NCBI RefSeq assembly: GCF_964204865.1
Contig: NC_135262.1
Span: 12,896,001-12,960,000, forward strand
DNA length: 64,000 bases
Origin: Styela clava
Lineage: Eukaryota > Chordata > Ascidiacea > Stolidobranchia > Styelidae
Direction: 5' to 3'
The notes under the pieces were generated by a model. It searched no databases, was not told where the DNA came from, and saw only the letters and a list, made by a program, of their open reading frames with translations. Positions 12,301 to 25,052 of the stretch are shown here, piece after piece (position 1 is the first letter of the stretch; the number at the start of each line of letters is the position of its first letter). Position numbers and translations under genes: made by a program.

Positions 12301-13281
12301 ATCCTGGAACAATCAAGGCAAATCATTTACAAATTCAGTTGGTTCGGCTTTTGTGAATACAGAAATTATGGTGAGATTTATTTATATTAGTTCTGTAACA
12401 AGATTTAGCATCGTAAGATGTAAGAAAGGCAACAAAATTCAAAATAATATTTCCTCAATTTGTAAAATATTTTACAGATTGTTGATCCAAATACAGGAGA
12501 AGAAGTAATATCTGGCGAAGACGGTGAGATTTGTGTCAGAGGGCCACATGTAAGTTTTGAATGCTTCTATTCTAATCACAATTAAAGAATATTTTGGCAT
12601 GCGAATATGATTTACTTGCCAACGTATCCGGCTTAATTAAGATATTATATTCAACTGGGCAATTGTTTTACCCATTAGATGACACGTGGTTACTATGGAA
12701 ACACGAAGGCTACAATGAGGGCGATTAACAAAAACGGATTTCTTCGCACAGGCGATATAGGACATATTGCAAATGGCATGCTTTACATAGTTGGACGATT
12801 AAAAGAAATTATTAAATACAACTCATATCAGGTTGGAGAATAAAAAAATTAATTCGCGAGAAGTAATATCAATAACGAAAATATCCTTTTCTTATATTTT
12901 GAAATTTCTTTTTTTATATTCAGGTGCCGCCAGCCGAAATAGAGAATCTTCTTCTAAGACACCCGGGTGTTAAAGATGCTGGAGTAGTGGGTGTTCCTGA
13001 TCCGGTTCGTGGAGAGCTACCGAAAGCGTTGGTTGTACGAAAAGTTCAATCAGTCACAACCGAAGAACTCCAGAAGCTAATTAAAAGTAGTGAAAACAAT
13101 CAAATTTAAATGTTACTTTTTATATTTCTGACTTAAATTAATCTAATCATTTTAATTAATTTCAGGTGAACTAGTCGATTACAAACAGTTAAGAGGAGGT
13201 ATCCAATTTGTCAGCAAAATACCGAAATCTAAACTTGGAAAAATTGACCGGAAAGAATTGAAAAAATTGGCAATCAAATAA
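9314..13281 (+). CDS. Acyl-CoA synthetase, 4-coumarate-CoA ligase/luciferase-like, tandem copy 1 (12 exons, 524 aa)
   Basis: Predicted ATP-dependent carboxylic acid:CoA ligase of the ANL superfamily; it would adenylate an acid and transfer it to CoA. Exons: 9314-9415, 9634-9844, 10058-10170, 10751-10826, 10928-11063, 11398-11563, 11640-11808, 12273-12370, 12478-12549, 12679-12831, 12924-13086, 13166-13281, all GT-AG and in phase. Motifs seen: P-loop SSGTTGLSK (188-196), YGMTE (326-330), the 4CL box II variant GEICVRGP (373-380), TGD (405-407), hinge GRLKE (420-424, Gly where Asp is common) and C-terminal lysine in GKIDR (K512). The length suits the family. It has no signal peptide and ends in AIK, not a peroxisomal SKL-type signal, so it is probably cytosolic. 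The start ATG gives the same N-terminus as copy 2. An AATAAA at 13482-13487 could be its poly(A) signal. Substrate unknown. Confidence 0.9.
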
Positions 13282-13499
13282 GAGGACAACATGATTATCG
13301 GGGATCGTCTATTATCTATACATATTTCATACATAGATGATAAATGCGTTTAATGCTCCCTGCAATGATTAGTGCTGCCAATGAAAAGTTCAACGTTTAC
13401 AATTAGCATGAGCTTATAATAATTTTGATTATTTACCAGAAATATGGATAAATATTACTGCTGCGTTAAAAAAGAGAACTAAATAAACTGTTCTCAACC

Positions 13500-14887
13500 A
13501 TCTATCTGTACATTACTGTATTTTTCAATTTAACAGTTTTATCTAAACCCCAATATCTACACCCTGATTATATATTATAATATTCACCTTGAGCACAATG
13601 AAACACACTCCAGTTTTAATCTGAGGTAGAACTTGTTTTCTGTTTATTATTCGAGAGATATCGATAAATGATAATAAAAGTAAACGCCGTGAAGCATTTT
13701 CTGCCTACAATCGCAATGACCGTCACATGTTTGGGTTCAGCTTTAGGGATATATCACAACGCACGTAATCTTCGCTATCAAGTCTATTTTTTTTGTCTCA
13801 TCACAAACTTATATCACGTTGCTTAAAGTTGCACTTAATTGATGTCGTGTTTTAACTGACTACTTGTTCTATTGCAAAGACCCGTTCAAATTATCTTCGA
13901 GGCTCTACGAAGAGTAGTCGAATCATCTTGCTCATATTACTCAAGTCACTTCGAGCGTTTTGAGGATATAATCGAGCCTTTTGAAAAATTCTAACCAACA
14001 AACAACTAAATCATTATCATAATGATCATCAAATCATCAATTATTATAATGATAAAAATGATAATGTCCATGTGTGGCCATAGCAAATTGCATTAGAACA
14101 TTAATGTAAATAACATACCACCCATCGATTCAAAAGTAATACTCGGATTATGAAATAAAATGCTTTCATCTGACCCATCCATGTAAGGATAAGGCCGGGT
14201 AAAAGTCGTGAGTTTCAGAAAGATTGCTTTTCTCGTTGGATAATTGTTTCAAAAATTCACTTGGATGTCCTTTCTTCGTCGTTGACAACTTGGTATCTTG
14301 ATTTGAGATACTTCACAAGGTCGAGCGTGGGGAATTAGGTGTGGTCGAAGACCATATTTGAAAAGTACGAACAAGAGTTCGGAAGAGTTTCTAATTTTTT
14401 CGGGAATATAGTTTCTATCGATGTGGCGGGATTGATATTTGAGATTTAATAAAAAAAGCTCTTGATCTCAGTGCGATGTAAATCCAATAGTTGAGTAGAT
14501 GCGTTGCTGTAACACTTAATTCCAACAGCGACATAACCTGGCAAGATTTGAGTATCACATGTTTAGCTACCGATTAGCGTGGTTGATTACTATTTGTGAT
14601 TCCAGACAAAAAGCCTGCAATAAATGGCTTGGAAAATGATATAAGTAAGACAACATTTCAAGATTCGAACATTTTTGTCATCATTTACACTCACTGGAGC
14701 TATCGATTTGTTTCGTACTACCCAAAATAATATCTTATGAATGCGGCCAAACTTATTGAAATGCTTTCTCGGAGCACGTTTTGACAACCTCATTAGCATA
14801 CTTGACCCGTATAGAGCCTGGAAGTTTGCATAGCCGTAGGTAAACAAGATTAAAAAATAAATAAAAAATTGGTGCGTGCATAAGGCA
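13500..14887. other. AT-rich intergenic DNA
   Basis: No gene or clear transposon end was found. The stretch near 14006-14060 is rich in ATCAT/ATGAT and locally self-complementary. Confidence 0.45.
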
Positions 14888-14889
14888 CA

Positions 14890-15262
14890 GCTGGATTCAG
14901 GGCGTAGTATGGAAGATTTAAAAGCGTTGGGTCAAGTGTAAGAAGATTGGGGCAAGGTTGGTTGGTTAACGGTATTGTGGGGTTGGTTAAGGATAGGACG
15001 GACGGCTGATGGGAAGGTGCAAAGTGTTGAGGATAGCAAGGCCGCCGGGTGATAGGGCAGTGGTTCGAGTATAGGGAAGCCGGTGGAGATAAAGCAGTGG
15101 GCCAAGAATATGACCTGAGGGAGATGGGGGAAATGATTGGAGGTTATGAACGCTGCAGGAGCAGGGCTAGTGGATGCAAGTGTGAGAAAGAAATTCAGTG
15201 GAGGATCGAGGATTGAATGGCTAAAAACTTTGTGCAGGAGGTCGACTATAGGAAGGACAGCA
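14890..15262 (+). repeat. G-rich, strand-asymmetric tract
   Basis: About 370 bp on the + strand is strongly enriched in G over C, with many GGG and GGTT runs (GGGGTTGGTTAAGGATAGG and similar). It sits in AT-rich surroundings. No reading frame is evident. It may be a decayed minisatellite or a tract prone to G-quadruplex or R-loop formation. Confidence 0.5.
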
Positions 15263-16088
15263 ACCCCCGTTTCTAAGTTTTCGAACTAATATAAGAAATA
15301 GGTTAAAATACTGTTACCAACACACGATGATGCATGAAAATAATAGTATTGAAGTTCTAAATCGCTTGCAAAATGCGGAACAACTTACTTGGTACAATAA
15401 GAAACAAAAGAGCAATGTCAAAATATATAATCAAGTGAGCGCATTCGTATCATTGCAGAGGGTCATAACTGAGCACGAATTTTACTGAAAAGGTCGATGG
15501 ACAAGCACGACAGATACGACAAGTGTGACGTAATAAAGTAGTACCTTATTTCATGAAGAGTGTTGTCAGAAATTAAGTAAAACGGAAAATTCATTGGCGA
15601 AATTCTGAAAAAAAAAGATATAATAAGTGGCCTTCTTCATTAATAAGAACTTGAAAACTATTTGTGCGCTACTTGCGTCACATTAATTACGGTGTTGTCT
15701 ATTCTAAACAATACGTGGATACACGTTTATTTAATTTGTATATCGGATCGAAGTCTGAGCGGTGTTTGCTATAGCTATATTAAACAACGTATACAATTTC
15801 ATTCTTCGTTTATTTATGCTGCATTGTTCTCGCTGTGCTTAAGTGCAAATATAACCTTGCCTACGCAAGATTCGAGTGAGTAGCCGGAAAAGACGAAAAA
15901 TAGGCAGCTAAGAAATTCGATATCACATGATCCAGTTTCAAGAGTGAATTGATAAGCAGTTGAACGTATCGATATCAGCGTAGATTGGCGTAAGAAGTTG
16001 GTGACAAAAAAAAAGAAATAGCCGAGAAACCGTCTTATAATGAGTTTTGACACCATCAGCAAATGATGACTAACAGACGGAATATATA

Positions 16089-16694
16089 CAGGGTGTCTCA
16101 AAAGTATGTATATATTTTTAATTTTGATTTTCTTTTCAGGTACTCATCATGGTGCGTTCATTTATTCGGGAAACATGGTATGGATAAGTAGTAAAATTAG
16201 GTATTGTTTGCATTTTTCAACAACCCACAGAGGAAGATTAATCAACGAAATGAGGCGCAAATTTGCCGTTTGCCAAAAAGCATATAAATCAGTAAGGCAA
16301 ACTTAGGGCCTCTTTAACAGAAAATTTGGATGTTTTCCTCAGAGCGTCCGCTCCGTGGTCTTCTTTATTTTTGTGCATCAACTTCAGATCCAGTTTCCAT
16401 AAATTCACGATAAACTGCATAAATTGTTCATCGTGCAGAAGCCAAACTAATTCCGAATTCTTAGTTAAAGAGAAGCAGAGTTCTTCCTAATTTCTATGCT
16501 TCTTGCCAAACAGTAATTTTGCAGCTCATTTCTCGGGTTAGCATCATTTCATTCTGTGGGTTGTTGAAAAATGAAAACAAAAACTAAGTTACTACTTATC
16601 CATACTATGTTTTCTGAAGAAATGGACGCTGTATGATGAGTATCTGAAAAGCAAATCTAGATTGAAAGTGTATACTTACTTTTGAGACACCCTG
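16089..16694. mobile_element. Tc1/mariner-type MITE with long terminal inverted repeats (606 bp)
   Basis: The ends are CAGGGTGTCTCAAAAGTA and its reverse complement, flanked by TA dinucleotides (16087-16088 and 16695-16696), as for Tc1/mariner insertions. Similarity of the two arms continues inward for about 190 bp, including matching TACTCATCAT, TATGGATAAGTAGTAA and TTTTTCAACAACCCACAGA blocks. No transposase frame is present. Confidence 0.85.
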
Positions 16695-17002
16695 TACATA
16701 AGCGTAGACATAGGCCAAATGTTAACTAAACATGAGCTGTTTTTTGAGCCCCAATGGACGATTTTGGGGAATATTAGTGTAGAAATACATTTTTTGTTAA
16801 ATTAAAAGTCTTTTGTCCGACTTCTGGAAAAGTTTTCGCCCATTTTTCTTATCCAATTGAAAATATGTTAAAGTTGTTTCATCAAAAACAAAATATTTCA
16901 TGCTCCCCAACAGGGTATGATTAAAATTGGACCAAAATTAGCCATTTTTAACGATATGATTATATTATAAGTAATTTGGTACGATATCTCCGCCCAAAGA
17001 AT

Positions 17003-17128
17003 GAATATTCGGTACTCCTGAAGTATGCGCACCAAGATGTCGCACAACCTAAACCCTAATCTGGTACACAACTTAAGTTCAGGTTGTGCGCCATCTTGGT
17101 GCGTATACTTCAGGAGGTCCGAATATTC
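17003..17128. mobile_element. Foldback (palindromic) element
   Basis: Two 48-bp arms, GAATATTCGG...GCACAACCT and its near-perfect reverse complement, surround a loop of about 30 bp. The arms contain ACCAAGATG and CTTCAGGAG. Related elements lie near 23940-24035 and at 56663-56824. Confidence 0.8.
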
Positions 17129-17624
17129 CTTGTTATATCGTATTGAGTATTTTATTCGACTATTGATATAATTTTTGCTCGTTTTCTTTATTTATTTTAT
17201 TTTATTTAAAATGTTGTTTCATAATACTCAAAATATAATTGGTGCTCAAAAGAGTATCATGATTAAATTCTTGGTGAAATTGTCAGTATAATTTCTATTT
17301 TTTCTTGTACTGAGAGATTTTTGTTTTCCTTTTGGTGAAGTTTTTACTAAATTTTTTATTTTGAATAATGTTAAAGTTGTTCATTCATTTCCGAAAACAT
17401 TTTTGAGCTCCTAAAGATGTTAATTATTGAATAATGGGACGAAACCCGCAGAAAAGTCAATTTACTTCTCGTTTTTTTTTATTTCATTGAAAGTATGTTG
17501 TTTACATGTAGCAGAGTTTTCGCCCATTTTTTATTTTTATTGTAAAGCTGTTTGAATCATACATATTAATCTAGAATATTTTATTGATTTTTAACAATAA
17601 ATTTTTATTAATTAAGTGATCACT

Positions 17625-17705
17625 TATTACTTATCGATCTTAAGATCGGTAAGTATGTTGATAGGTATTTGTCTGTTTGTTTGTTTGTCCGTCTGTCTGT
17701 TAGAT
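17625..17705. repeat. Short palindrome plus GTTT/CTGT simple repeat
   Basis: ACTTATCGATCTTAAGATCG is nearly self-complementary and is followed by a run of TGTCTGTTTGTTTG and CCGTCTGTCTGTT units. It may be part of a larger dispersed repeat; no gene is seen in the surrounding 17.2-18.6 kb. Confidence 0.5.
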
Positions 17706-18640
17706 GCACGCGAGGTTGAATCTGCTCCAAATTTTGCATGTGCATTTATCATAGCTCGGATCAGAAGCCTATTTATTTTAGTTTAATTATGTCGTATAAT
17801 TAGCGAGTTATTAATTAATTGGTGATGAGAGACACACGGTGTCATTATGGAATAAGAGCGCTGATTTGGGGTATCCCCTAACCTTCGATCGACAAGTATG
17901 CGGTCTCCGACCGATATTCTCGTTTAACGTTCATTGCATTCTATCGTTTTTTTGCCTCGTTTTTTTGCCGTAGACGAACTGTATTTTAAGTACCACCATG
18001 CGCGAACCACTAAAATTTACATATTTTACTGCTTATCTTTCTATAATACTATAATCTGATTGTGGAGTCGTTAACGATCGAATGAAGATATTTCAGAATT
18101 GCATAGTTAGTCTCGTTAATAGGTTGGGGAAAATGCAGACATCATCAAATCTCGACATTGTTACGTTTTTTATATTTTACGTTTCTATGTTTGGGTCAAA
18201 TTTCACCCACGAAAGGGCTAATCAGATGCAAAACAAATTTAGTATGTTGTAAGAATAGGTCAATGAAAATAAAAGTCATTTATATACATATGTATATATA
18301 ACGTTGAAAAGAAAACACTAAACGCGCAAAATAATTGATTGAATTAATTAAAAACTAATTTTATGTAATTAAAAATGGCCTAAAATAGATCTTAACACAA
18401 TGCTTGTTAGAACCTACAGTCACGCATCAGTGAATCAAAAGTATTTCTGTTTGCTGAAAATAGTTGTAGTTAAATGTTTGTTTACAAAGTACACAATCTA
18501 TAGATATCATATATGGACATCAGCTAAAATACTAAGACAAGATTCTGATTCATGGTGACTATAAATTTCAGATTATATACCGAGTAAGGCCATAGTTCGA
18601 AACCAGTTATATAAATTCGTGATTACTAAGTCAAATTAAG

Positions 18641-21600
18641 ATGCCATTAAAATCACCTAATGAGTGTTTTGACATTCCTGAAGTATCTCTGAGCAACTTT
18701 TTTCTGTCGTGTATAGAAAAATATGGAGACGACACTGCCTTGGTAAGTACCATTTATATTTATAACCTGTTATGAATGTGTACTTTACAGCTCAATACAA
18801 ACTCAACAACTCGTAAACGCATGCCAGAATTTCTGTAGTAGTTGGCTCATTGATTTTTGATTACGGATATACTTGACGGTGAAAAAATAAATTTCGATTG
18901 ATAAATCCCTTGCTCGGTAATGAACATGCAATCGGCAATCAATGTATGTTGTTTTAATTTTTAAAAACAGATAGAAAACAACGTAGAAGGAAAGAGCCTC
19001 ACTTTTAAACAGCTCTACAAACAAATACAGTCGTGTGGGAGATTTTTCCAGAAACAGAAAATAAATAAAGGAGATGTTGTCAGCCTTGTGACACCCAATT
19101 GCCTGGAACATGTAGTAGCAATGGTGGGAGTAATATCTTGTGGAGCAATCATATCCCTCTATAATCCTGCATACAAGGAAGGTAAATTGTTCATTATCAA
19201 CTCTTTGATAAAGTCCTGATATGCGGTATATTTAGTTAAAAATATTGCTGACTTGGATAATATATTCTCCTCGATCAAGTCGTCACTACCCTTTAACTCA
19301 TGTTTTGCTGCCTTTCCAAGCAAAAATACAGTTTAACATAACTCAAAGTAGTAAGTAGTGATGCTTCTTCTCAAGAATAGGTAAAACATAAAACAACTAA
19401 ACAATTTTTGTTGTTTCGTTTATAGGAGAAATGCAACATATCTTCAAAATCACAAAACCGAAAATACTCATCGTATCGGAAAAGTGCATAGATACCGTAA
19501 AGCGATCTCTTGAAAATAGCCAGAGTAATCAAGTTCAGGTATTAGAATATTTTTGTATTACACAATAACAATAGGGAAGCATATCTTAAATATTTGAAGA
19601 CCAAGGTAAAATCGTTTCATGATGACGTAGTTTTCAAATTATCAACAAAAGTTTGAGAGACTGAAAGGAAGACCTGAAAGAATTCAACAGAAAATAATGA
19701 AACAAAACAAAAAAACAGTCCAATTCATATCCAGATATGGCTGTAGTAAATTTCCATTTATATAGTCGATGAAAAAATATTTGCTAAATAACGCTTCATA
19801 AACTAGTGTTTTGATTTACACCGGGATGCGAAGACATTCAATACCACAGGACAATGTCAACTATTCGTAAACAGTTTAAATCAATTAATTCATTCTTAAA
19901 TTGATTCACAAAATTGTATTAATGAAATTATCTGAGTTCCATAATTGTATAGAAAGAGGTATAAAGATTTAAACATTCGTGTTCTCGTTTTTATGAATGT
20001 AGTTTAAGAAGCATCAGGTGACAATTAAACTTATTCATAAAATTTTACTTCGTTTCGTTAACTGTTTTATCTCAAATGGCTGTTGCAAAGGTATAAATTA
20101 TAGATGTGATTAAATTCCGTCTGCCAAATTGGTATTTCATCTAATATTCCGAAAGAAATCATATTTGTACTTTAGAGAATCATAGTCATTGGGAAAAGTA
20201 TTGAATTTGAAACATGGGATGAAGTCATTGTTTCAAGTATGGAGAATGAAGGTAGGAAAAACTAATGAAAGTAAAGAATATGGACTGCACATGTTTGTAT
20301 ATACTATTTCTTTTTTTTTTTAGAAAACTGTGTATCTACTTACGAAATATCACCAAAAAAGGATCTGGCATTTCTGCCCCACTCAAGTGGAACCACGGGA
20401 TTGTCAAAATGTGTTATGCATACTCATTTTAGCATGATTGCAACAATATCATCAACTTGGTAATATGTATTGAATATTAAGTGTAAAATAACATATTTAT
20501 AATTGAATTTAGTAGTCAACACGAGGTTACTCTGGCCCTCATTAAACTTTAGAAAGTCAAAGCATGACACCTTTTAAATTAAATGAACTGTTCAATTTGG
20601 TAATTAACTTGATTTTTATCAAAATGTGTTTGTGAGTTTGTATTGCTTTATATTCACATTACAATGTTCCTAACAATTATTTGAGAAGAACTGTTTATAT
20701 ATACTAAGGCATCACTTCGGCTACAAACGTGGAGATACATTTTATAATGAAAGACCCATGTTTCACGTGGGTGGATTTATATTGGTGTTGGCAGCTTTGC
20801 AAGGAGGAGTGAGAGTCATCATGGACCACGAATTCGACATTGAAAGAGCTTTAGCTGCGATACAGAAGTACGAGGTGTGGGAAATGAGTAAATTGCGCGT
20901 AATAATAAAAAATTGTAAACTCTTCTTTATTGGCTGTCCCCAAAATATTCCAATTAATTCAATATTGCTGTACTTCCAACATCAAGGTGAATCATTTTGT
21001 TCTGGTGCCACCCATCCTGCTACAAATGTCTCAGACAGAATTGCACCGCAAATATGATACGACATCATGGAAAACTTCAATCACTGGAGGCGCATCAATT
21101 CCACCTACAGTGATGAAAGCCGTCATTGATCGATTCAGCCTTCAAGTTTATCCAGGTCAGTTTTTGCATACTGATTTATTTGTAAGATCGCAAAAAATGT
21201 TGTGGAATATACTAAAAACAGTGCTGGATTCGAAATTTTAAAAACAGGCTGTCTTTTGTATAGAACTCTCTAACAACAGGTTCCTTTATTTCAGAAAATC
21301 GTGCGGTATTGACATAACACGCTTTGCATAATTTTAATACATAATTTCGAAATGCCAAATATAATGTTAGTTGTCAGCTGCGGCCGTTTAACATCCGAAA
21401 CAGGAACAAGGGATAGCACGTTATTCCAAGAACGGGATCGCGCAAATTACACGTGTTTTTCTAGATTCTGAAGATTTAAAACTCTCCAAGACAAATTTAC
21501 GAATTGTTTATACCTCGAGAAGAAAAAAAATCTTCAACGAGTTTATGTTGCACTTTGTACTGAACTCGGAGTACTGAGTAAAACTTACAAGCTTTGATTA

Positions 21601-23111
21601 ACAATATGATATATATATATATATATATATATTACAACAATGTTACAAACAATGTTCTGTTTGTAACAGAACCAGCTGAAAAATGTGACTTTTGTGGTGG
21701 AACCGGCTGACAAAAAATTTGAATCCCACCACTGTATATAGTACATATATGTAATGCTTCCATAAAACCAGGAACACTTTTCTTCTTTAGCTTTATGAGC
21801 ATCAGAAACAGAGTTATATACATAATAATGCAATAGAATTTATGACCCAATCTTTTCAGTGTATGGAATGACGGAATGTTTTCCAATATCTTGGAACAAT
21901 GAAGCCGATTCTTTCACAGATTCAGTTGGTTCGGTTTGTGTGAATGCAGAAATTATGGTAGGATTTAAATATAATAACTCTATTTAATGATTTGAAGTTT
22001 TGGCATGGTAACATGGAATTCTCCAATATGTGAAAATTTTACAGATTATTGATTCAAATACAGAAGAAGAAGTAAAATCTGGTGAAGACGGTGAGATTTG
22101 TGTCAGAGGCCCACAAGTAGGTTTCAAATGTTTTAGTTTGATAAAATAAATTTTCTGACCTGTAAATGGATTTTACTTGCCAAGTTATCTGAACCGAAAA
22201 GGGGAAAAAAGATCAGAGCATTGTTCATAATAATGTACACCAGAATAAATTAGCAATGAATGGCCGTCAATTATATTATAATCAAGCAGTTGAATACTGC
22301 AACTGTAATAAAACTTTTTTATCATGTGTAGGCTACCAATGAATGCTAACTAAAAACTGATAAAGAATCTCAATTAGAATTACTTTAAGGCCGATCATTT
22401 CGCTTTATAGATGACTAGTGGATATTATGAAAATACGGAAGCAACAGAAAAAACAATTAAAAAAGATGGATTTCTTCGCACAGGCGACATAGGACATATT
22501 GCAAATGGCATGCTTTACGTAGTTGGCCGATTAAAAGAAGTTATCAAATACAACGCTTATCAGGTAAATTAATCTCTTCTTCTGTTTTCTTTTTATCCCG
22601 AGAATTACGCAAATTTAAAACTTACATGAATCTACCACGATTTGATCTCCTCGTTGACTATAATTTTGTTGACGTTTTGTCGGCTACGCGGAATAATATT
22701 GAATATAAAATTCTCATTGTCCCATGTTTAACCGCACTTTCCTATATTCAGGTGCCGCCTGCCGAAATAGAGAATCTTCTTCTGAGGCACCCGGGTGTTA
22801 ATGATGTTGGAGTTGTAGGTGTTCCTGATCCAGTCTGTGGAGAGCTACCGAAAGCGTTGGTTGTACGAAAAGTCGAATCAGTCACAGCCGAGCAACTTGA
22901 GAAGGTTATTAAAGGTACAGCAAACGACCGCATTATTTATTTATTTCTCTCATATATACTGTTCCAATTAATCTAATCATTTCGATTAATTTCAGATAAA
23001 CTTGCCGATTACAAACAGTTAAGAGGGGGTATCCAATTTGTCAGCAATATACCAAAATCTAAACTTGGGAAAATTGACCGAATAGAATTGAAAAAATTAG
23101 CATTGAAATAA
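18641..23111 (+). CDS. Acyl-CoA synthetase, 4-coumarate-CoA ligase/luciferase-like, tandem copy 2 (12 exons, 524 aa)
   Basis: Paralogue of the ligase at 9314-13281, same strand, about 5.4 kb downstream. Exons: 18641-18742, 18971-19181, 19426-19538, 20176-20251, 20324-20459, 20709-20874, 20987-21155, 21860-21957, 22045-22116, 22411-22563, 22752-22914, 22996-23111. Every exon has the same length and phase as in copy 1, and the protein is again 524 aa. SSGTTGLSK, YGMTE, GEICVRGP, TGD, GRLKE and the C-terminal GKIDR lysine are all kept, so both copies look catalytically competent. Differences are scattered substitutions, for example ATSD-type changes around residues 358-395 and a C-terminus of ALK instead of AIK. 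Introns differ in length; intron 7 carries an (AT)n microsatellite. No signal peptide or peroxisomal tail. Substrate unknown. Confidence 0.9.
21609..21632. repeat. (AT)n microsatellite in ligase copy 2, intron 7
   Basis: A perfect TA dinucleotide run. Similar (TA)n runs occur at about 10896-10907, 12060-12074, 51041-51058 and 51184-51199. Confidence 0.9.
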
Positions 23112-24980
23112 GTAGACAACACAACTACTGCGGTATTGTCTACTCTATTCTATTTTATATTTTATACATACAGGTTTGAAGTGCTTTATTTTTTCTGCAG
23201 TTATTAGTGCTACCTCTAAATAATCTATTTCTGATAAAATCATAAACTGATATCAATTTTTTTTAATTTTGTGTTAACACAAGGTGTATTTGAATTGAAA
23301 ATGAGTTATGGAATGCAGGTCTAAATACAACTGGCGTCGTTGATGTCAGTGTAAACTTTAGCGATGTTATCGTACAGTCTTAGTATTAGCGTAAGTGATA
23401 AATTGACTCAAAGAACAGCCACAAGTACGCTATAATACAAATTAAAACAATAGGCAATATATCGATACATCAAAATACAGCTATTCTTAGGGCTACCAAT
23501 CGTCCCGGAATGGCCATGACAGTCAAGGAATTGGGGTCTAGCGTCTCGGGCTGGGCGTGTCGGCTTCGTTCAAAACTGTAAACGGATGTACTTCACGCAA
23601 ATATATTTTTCATCAAAAACGATTACATGTATGGTTCATTCAAATAGGAGTGAGTTTAAACTTGTGGATAAGACATGTTTTGTCAACCGTGACCTCCTGA
23701 TGACATACCACTAAAATATGCTGAATAATTGCAAAATTAATGAAAACATTATATACAGCAGTCACCTTAATTTGAGAGGATCAAAAACTTGATTCAGTGA
23801 GATTTGTTAAAAATTTAGTCAATAAAGTTGCGGCGTGTAACAATATTTTGTGTTTCTTGTTTTTAGTTTATAATCCACTGTTAGTGTGAGACTCTTTTAT
23901 GAGTAAAATTTCATTTTTCGGTGTTCCCGAAATATGTTTACAAAGATGGCGCACATGCAGGACATGGTATGTGTTCCAGTTGGGGTTCAGGTTGTGCGTC
24001 ATATTGGTACACATACTTCCGGAGCGCCCGTTTGTCAGTCAGTTTTCAGGCTCGCATAGCCGTCTGTTTTAGAACGCCTTACTGACAGCTCTTGTCGTAG
24101 CGAGAGTTCATTAATTATTATATTTCCGTTAGGATTACAAATTTCAACTTAAACTTTGTGAAAACTAACAAAACTATCTATCTTGTTAAAGCGGCAAAAT
24201 CACAGTAAAAATACAAATTTAAATACCAGAAATACTGATCACTTGTGTTTTTTGTTAAATATTTAAATCTACTTAGCACAAATTGTACATTTCCCCGTTT
24301 TATTTTTTTTTTCATTTATACGTCGAAGAGTCAACATTTCACAAGTTTTCCGTTTTATTTTTAGTATTTTATAATGCCGCTTTTACAATAAAGAAATTTT
24401 TAGTTACGGATTCACTTCTATATTTTATCTTTAGCTTCTCGTAGCTGATGATTATGATAAAAACTAACTCGTTTTCCTCAGAGATGTCATGGTTCTATTC
24501 GAGAACAAAAAAAGTATTTATAATCTTCTTCGCGGCACAAGAATATGTCGAGGGAAATTTCGGATTTAGAAAGAATAAACATCGAAATCAATATTCTTAG
24601 GGCCCAAAGAACACGCCACGCTGATTTAAACGAAATGCAATCGCAAACGCCTTAGCGACAACAATTGATTGAAATTTTACGTGTCTTATGTAAACGTTTA
24701 AGCAGAAAATACATTAAAGCATAGGTTTATTGTTTGTTTAGTTTTACTTAACAATTAGTTTGACTTTGAAGTATATATTGCAAACTGAGCGGAATAACGA
24801 GAATGTATGATGACCAACTACTATTTGACTACTATCGACAGTGAATGGCGAAGTTGTACTCCGAAGCGTTTTATGCTTGAACAATCTGAGCAATAACGCT
24901 ATGAGACCAACAATCAGTTATAGCGCCATCTTAATATATAACAACTTTACCATCACAAAAGCATTTTTTCAAAGCAAAAA
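23112..24980. other. Intergenic DNA with one decayed foldback copy
   Basis: No gene is seen. At about 23940-24035 AAGATGGCGCAC, GGTTCAGGTTGTGCG and GGTACACATACTTCCGGAG mark a decayed member of the foldback family at 17003-17128. The remainder is AT-rich with no recognisable content. Confidence 0.5.
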
Positions 24981-24983
24981 GAG

Positions 24984-25052
24984 GGGGGGGGGGGGCAAAG
25001 TTTGTAAAATTTTTCAAAGGGGGGCGCGGTTCAAAAAGTTTGAGAACCACTG
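24984..25052. mobile_element. hAT-type MITE terminus with poly-G run
   Basis: A homopolymer of about 12 G follows AAAGCAAAAAGA. The tract ends in TTTGAGAACCACTG, the reverse complement of the widespread CAGTGGTTCTCAAA hAT end. The partner terminus was not identified. A second, unrelated hAT-like end, GGCCAAAAATGTTGG...CCCTG, lies at about 25330-25353. Confidence 0.5.

Noticed and set aside
18641-23111. Peroxisomal targeting of the ligases
   Set aside because: The C-termini end in AIK and ALK, not SKL or a usual variant, and there is no N-terminal PTS2-like motif.
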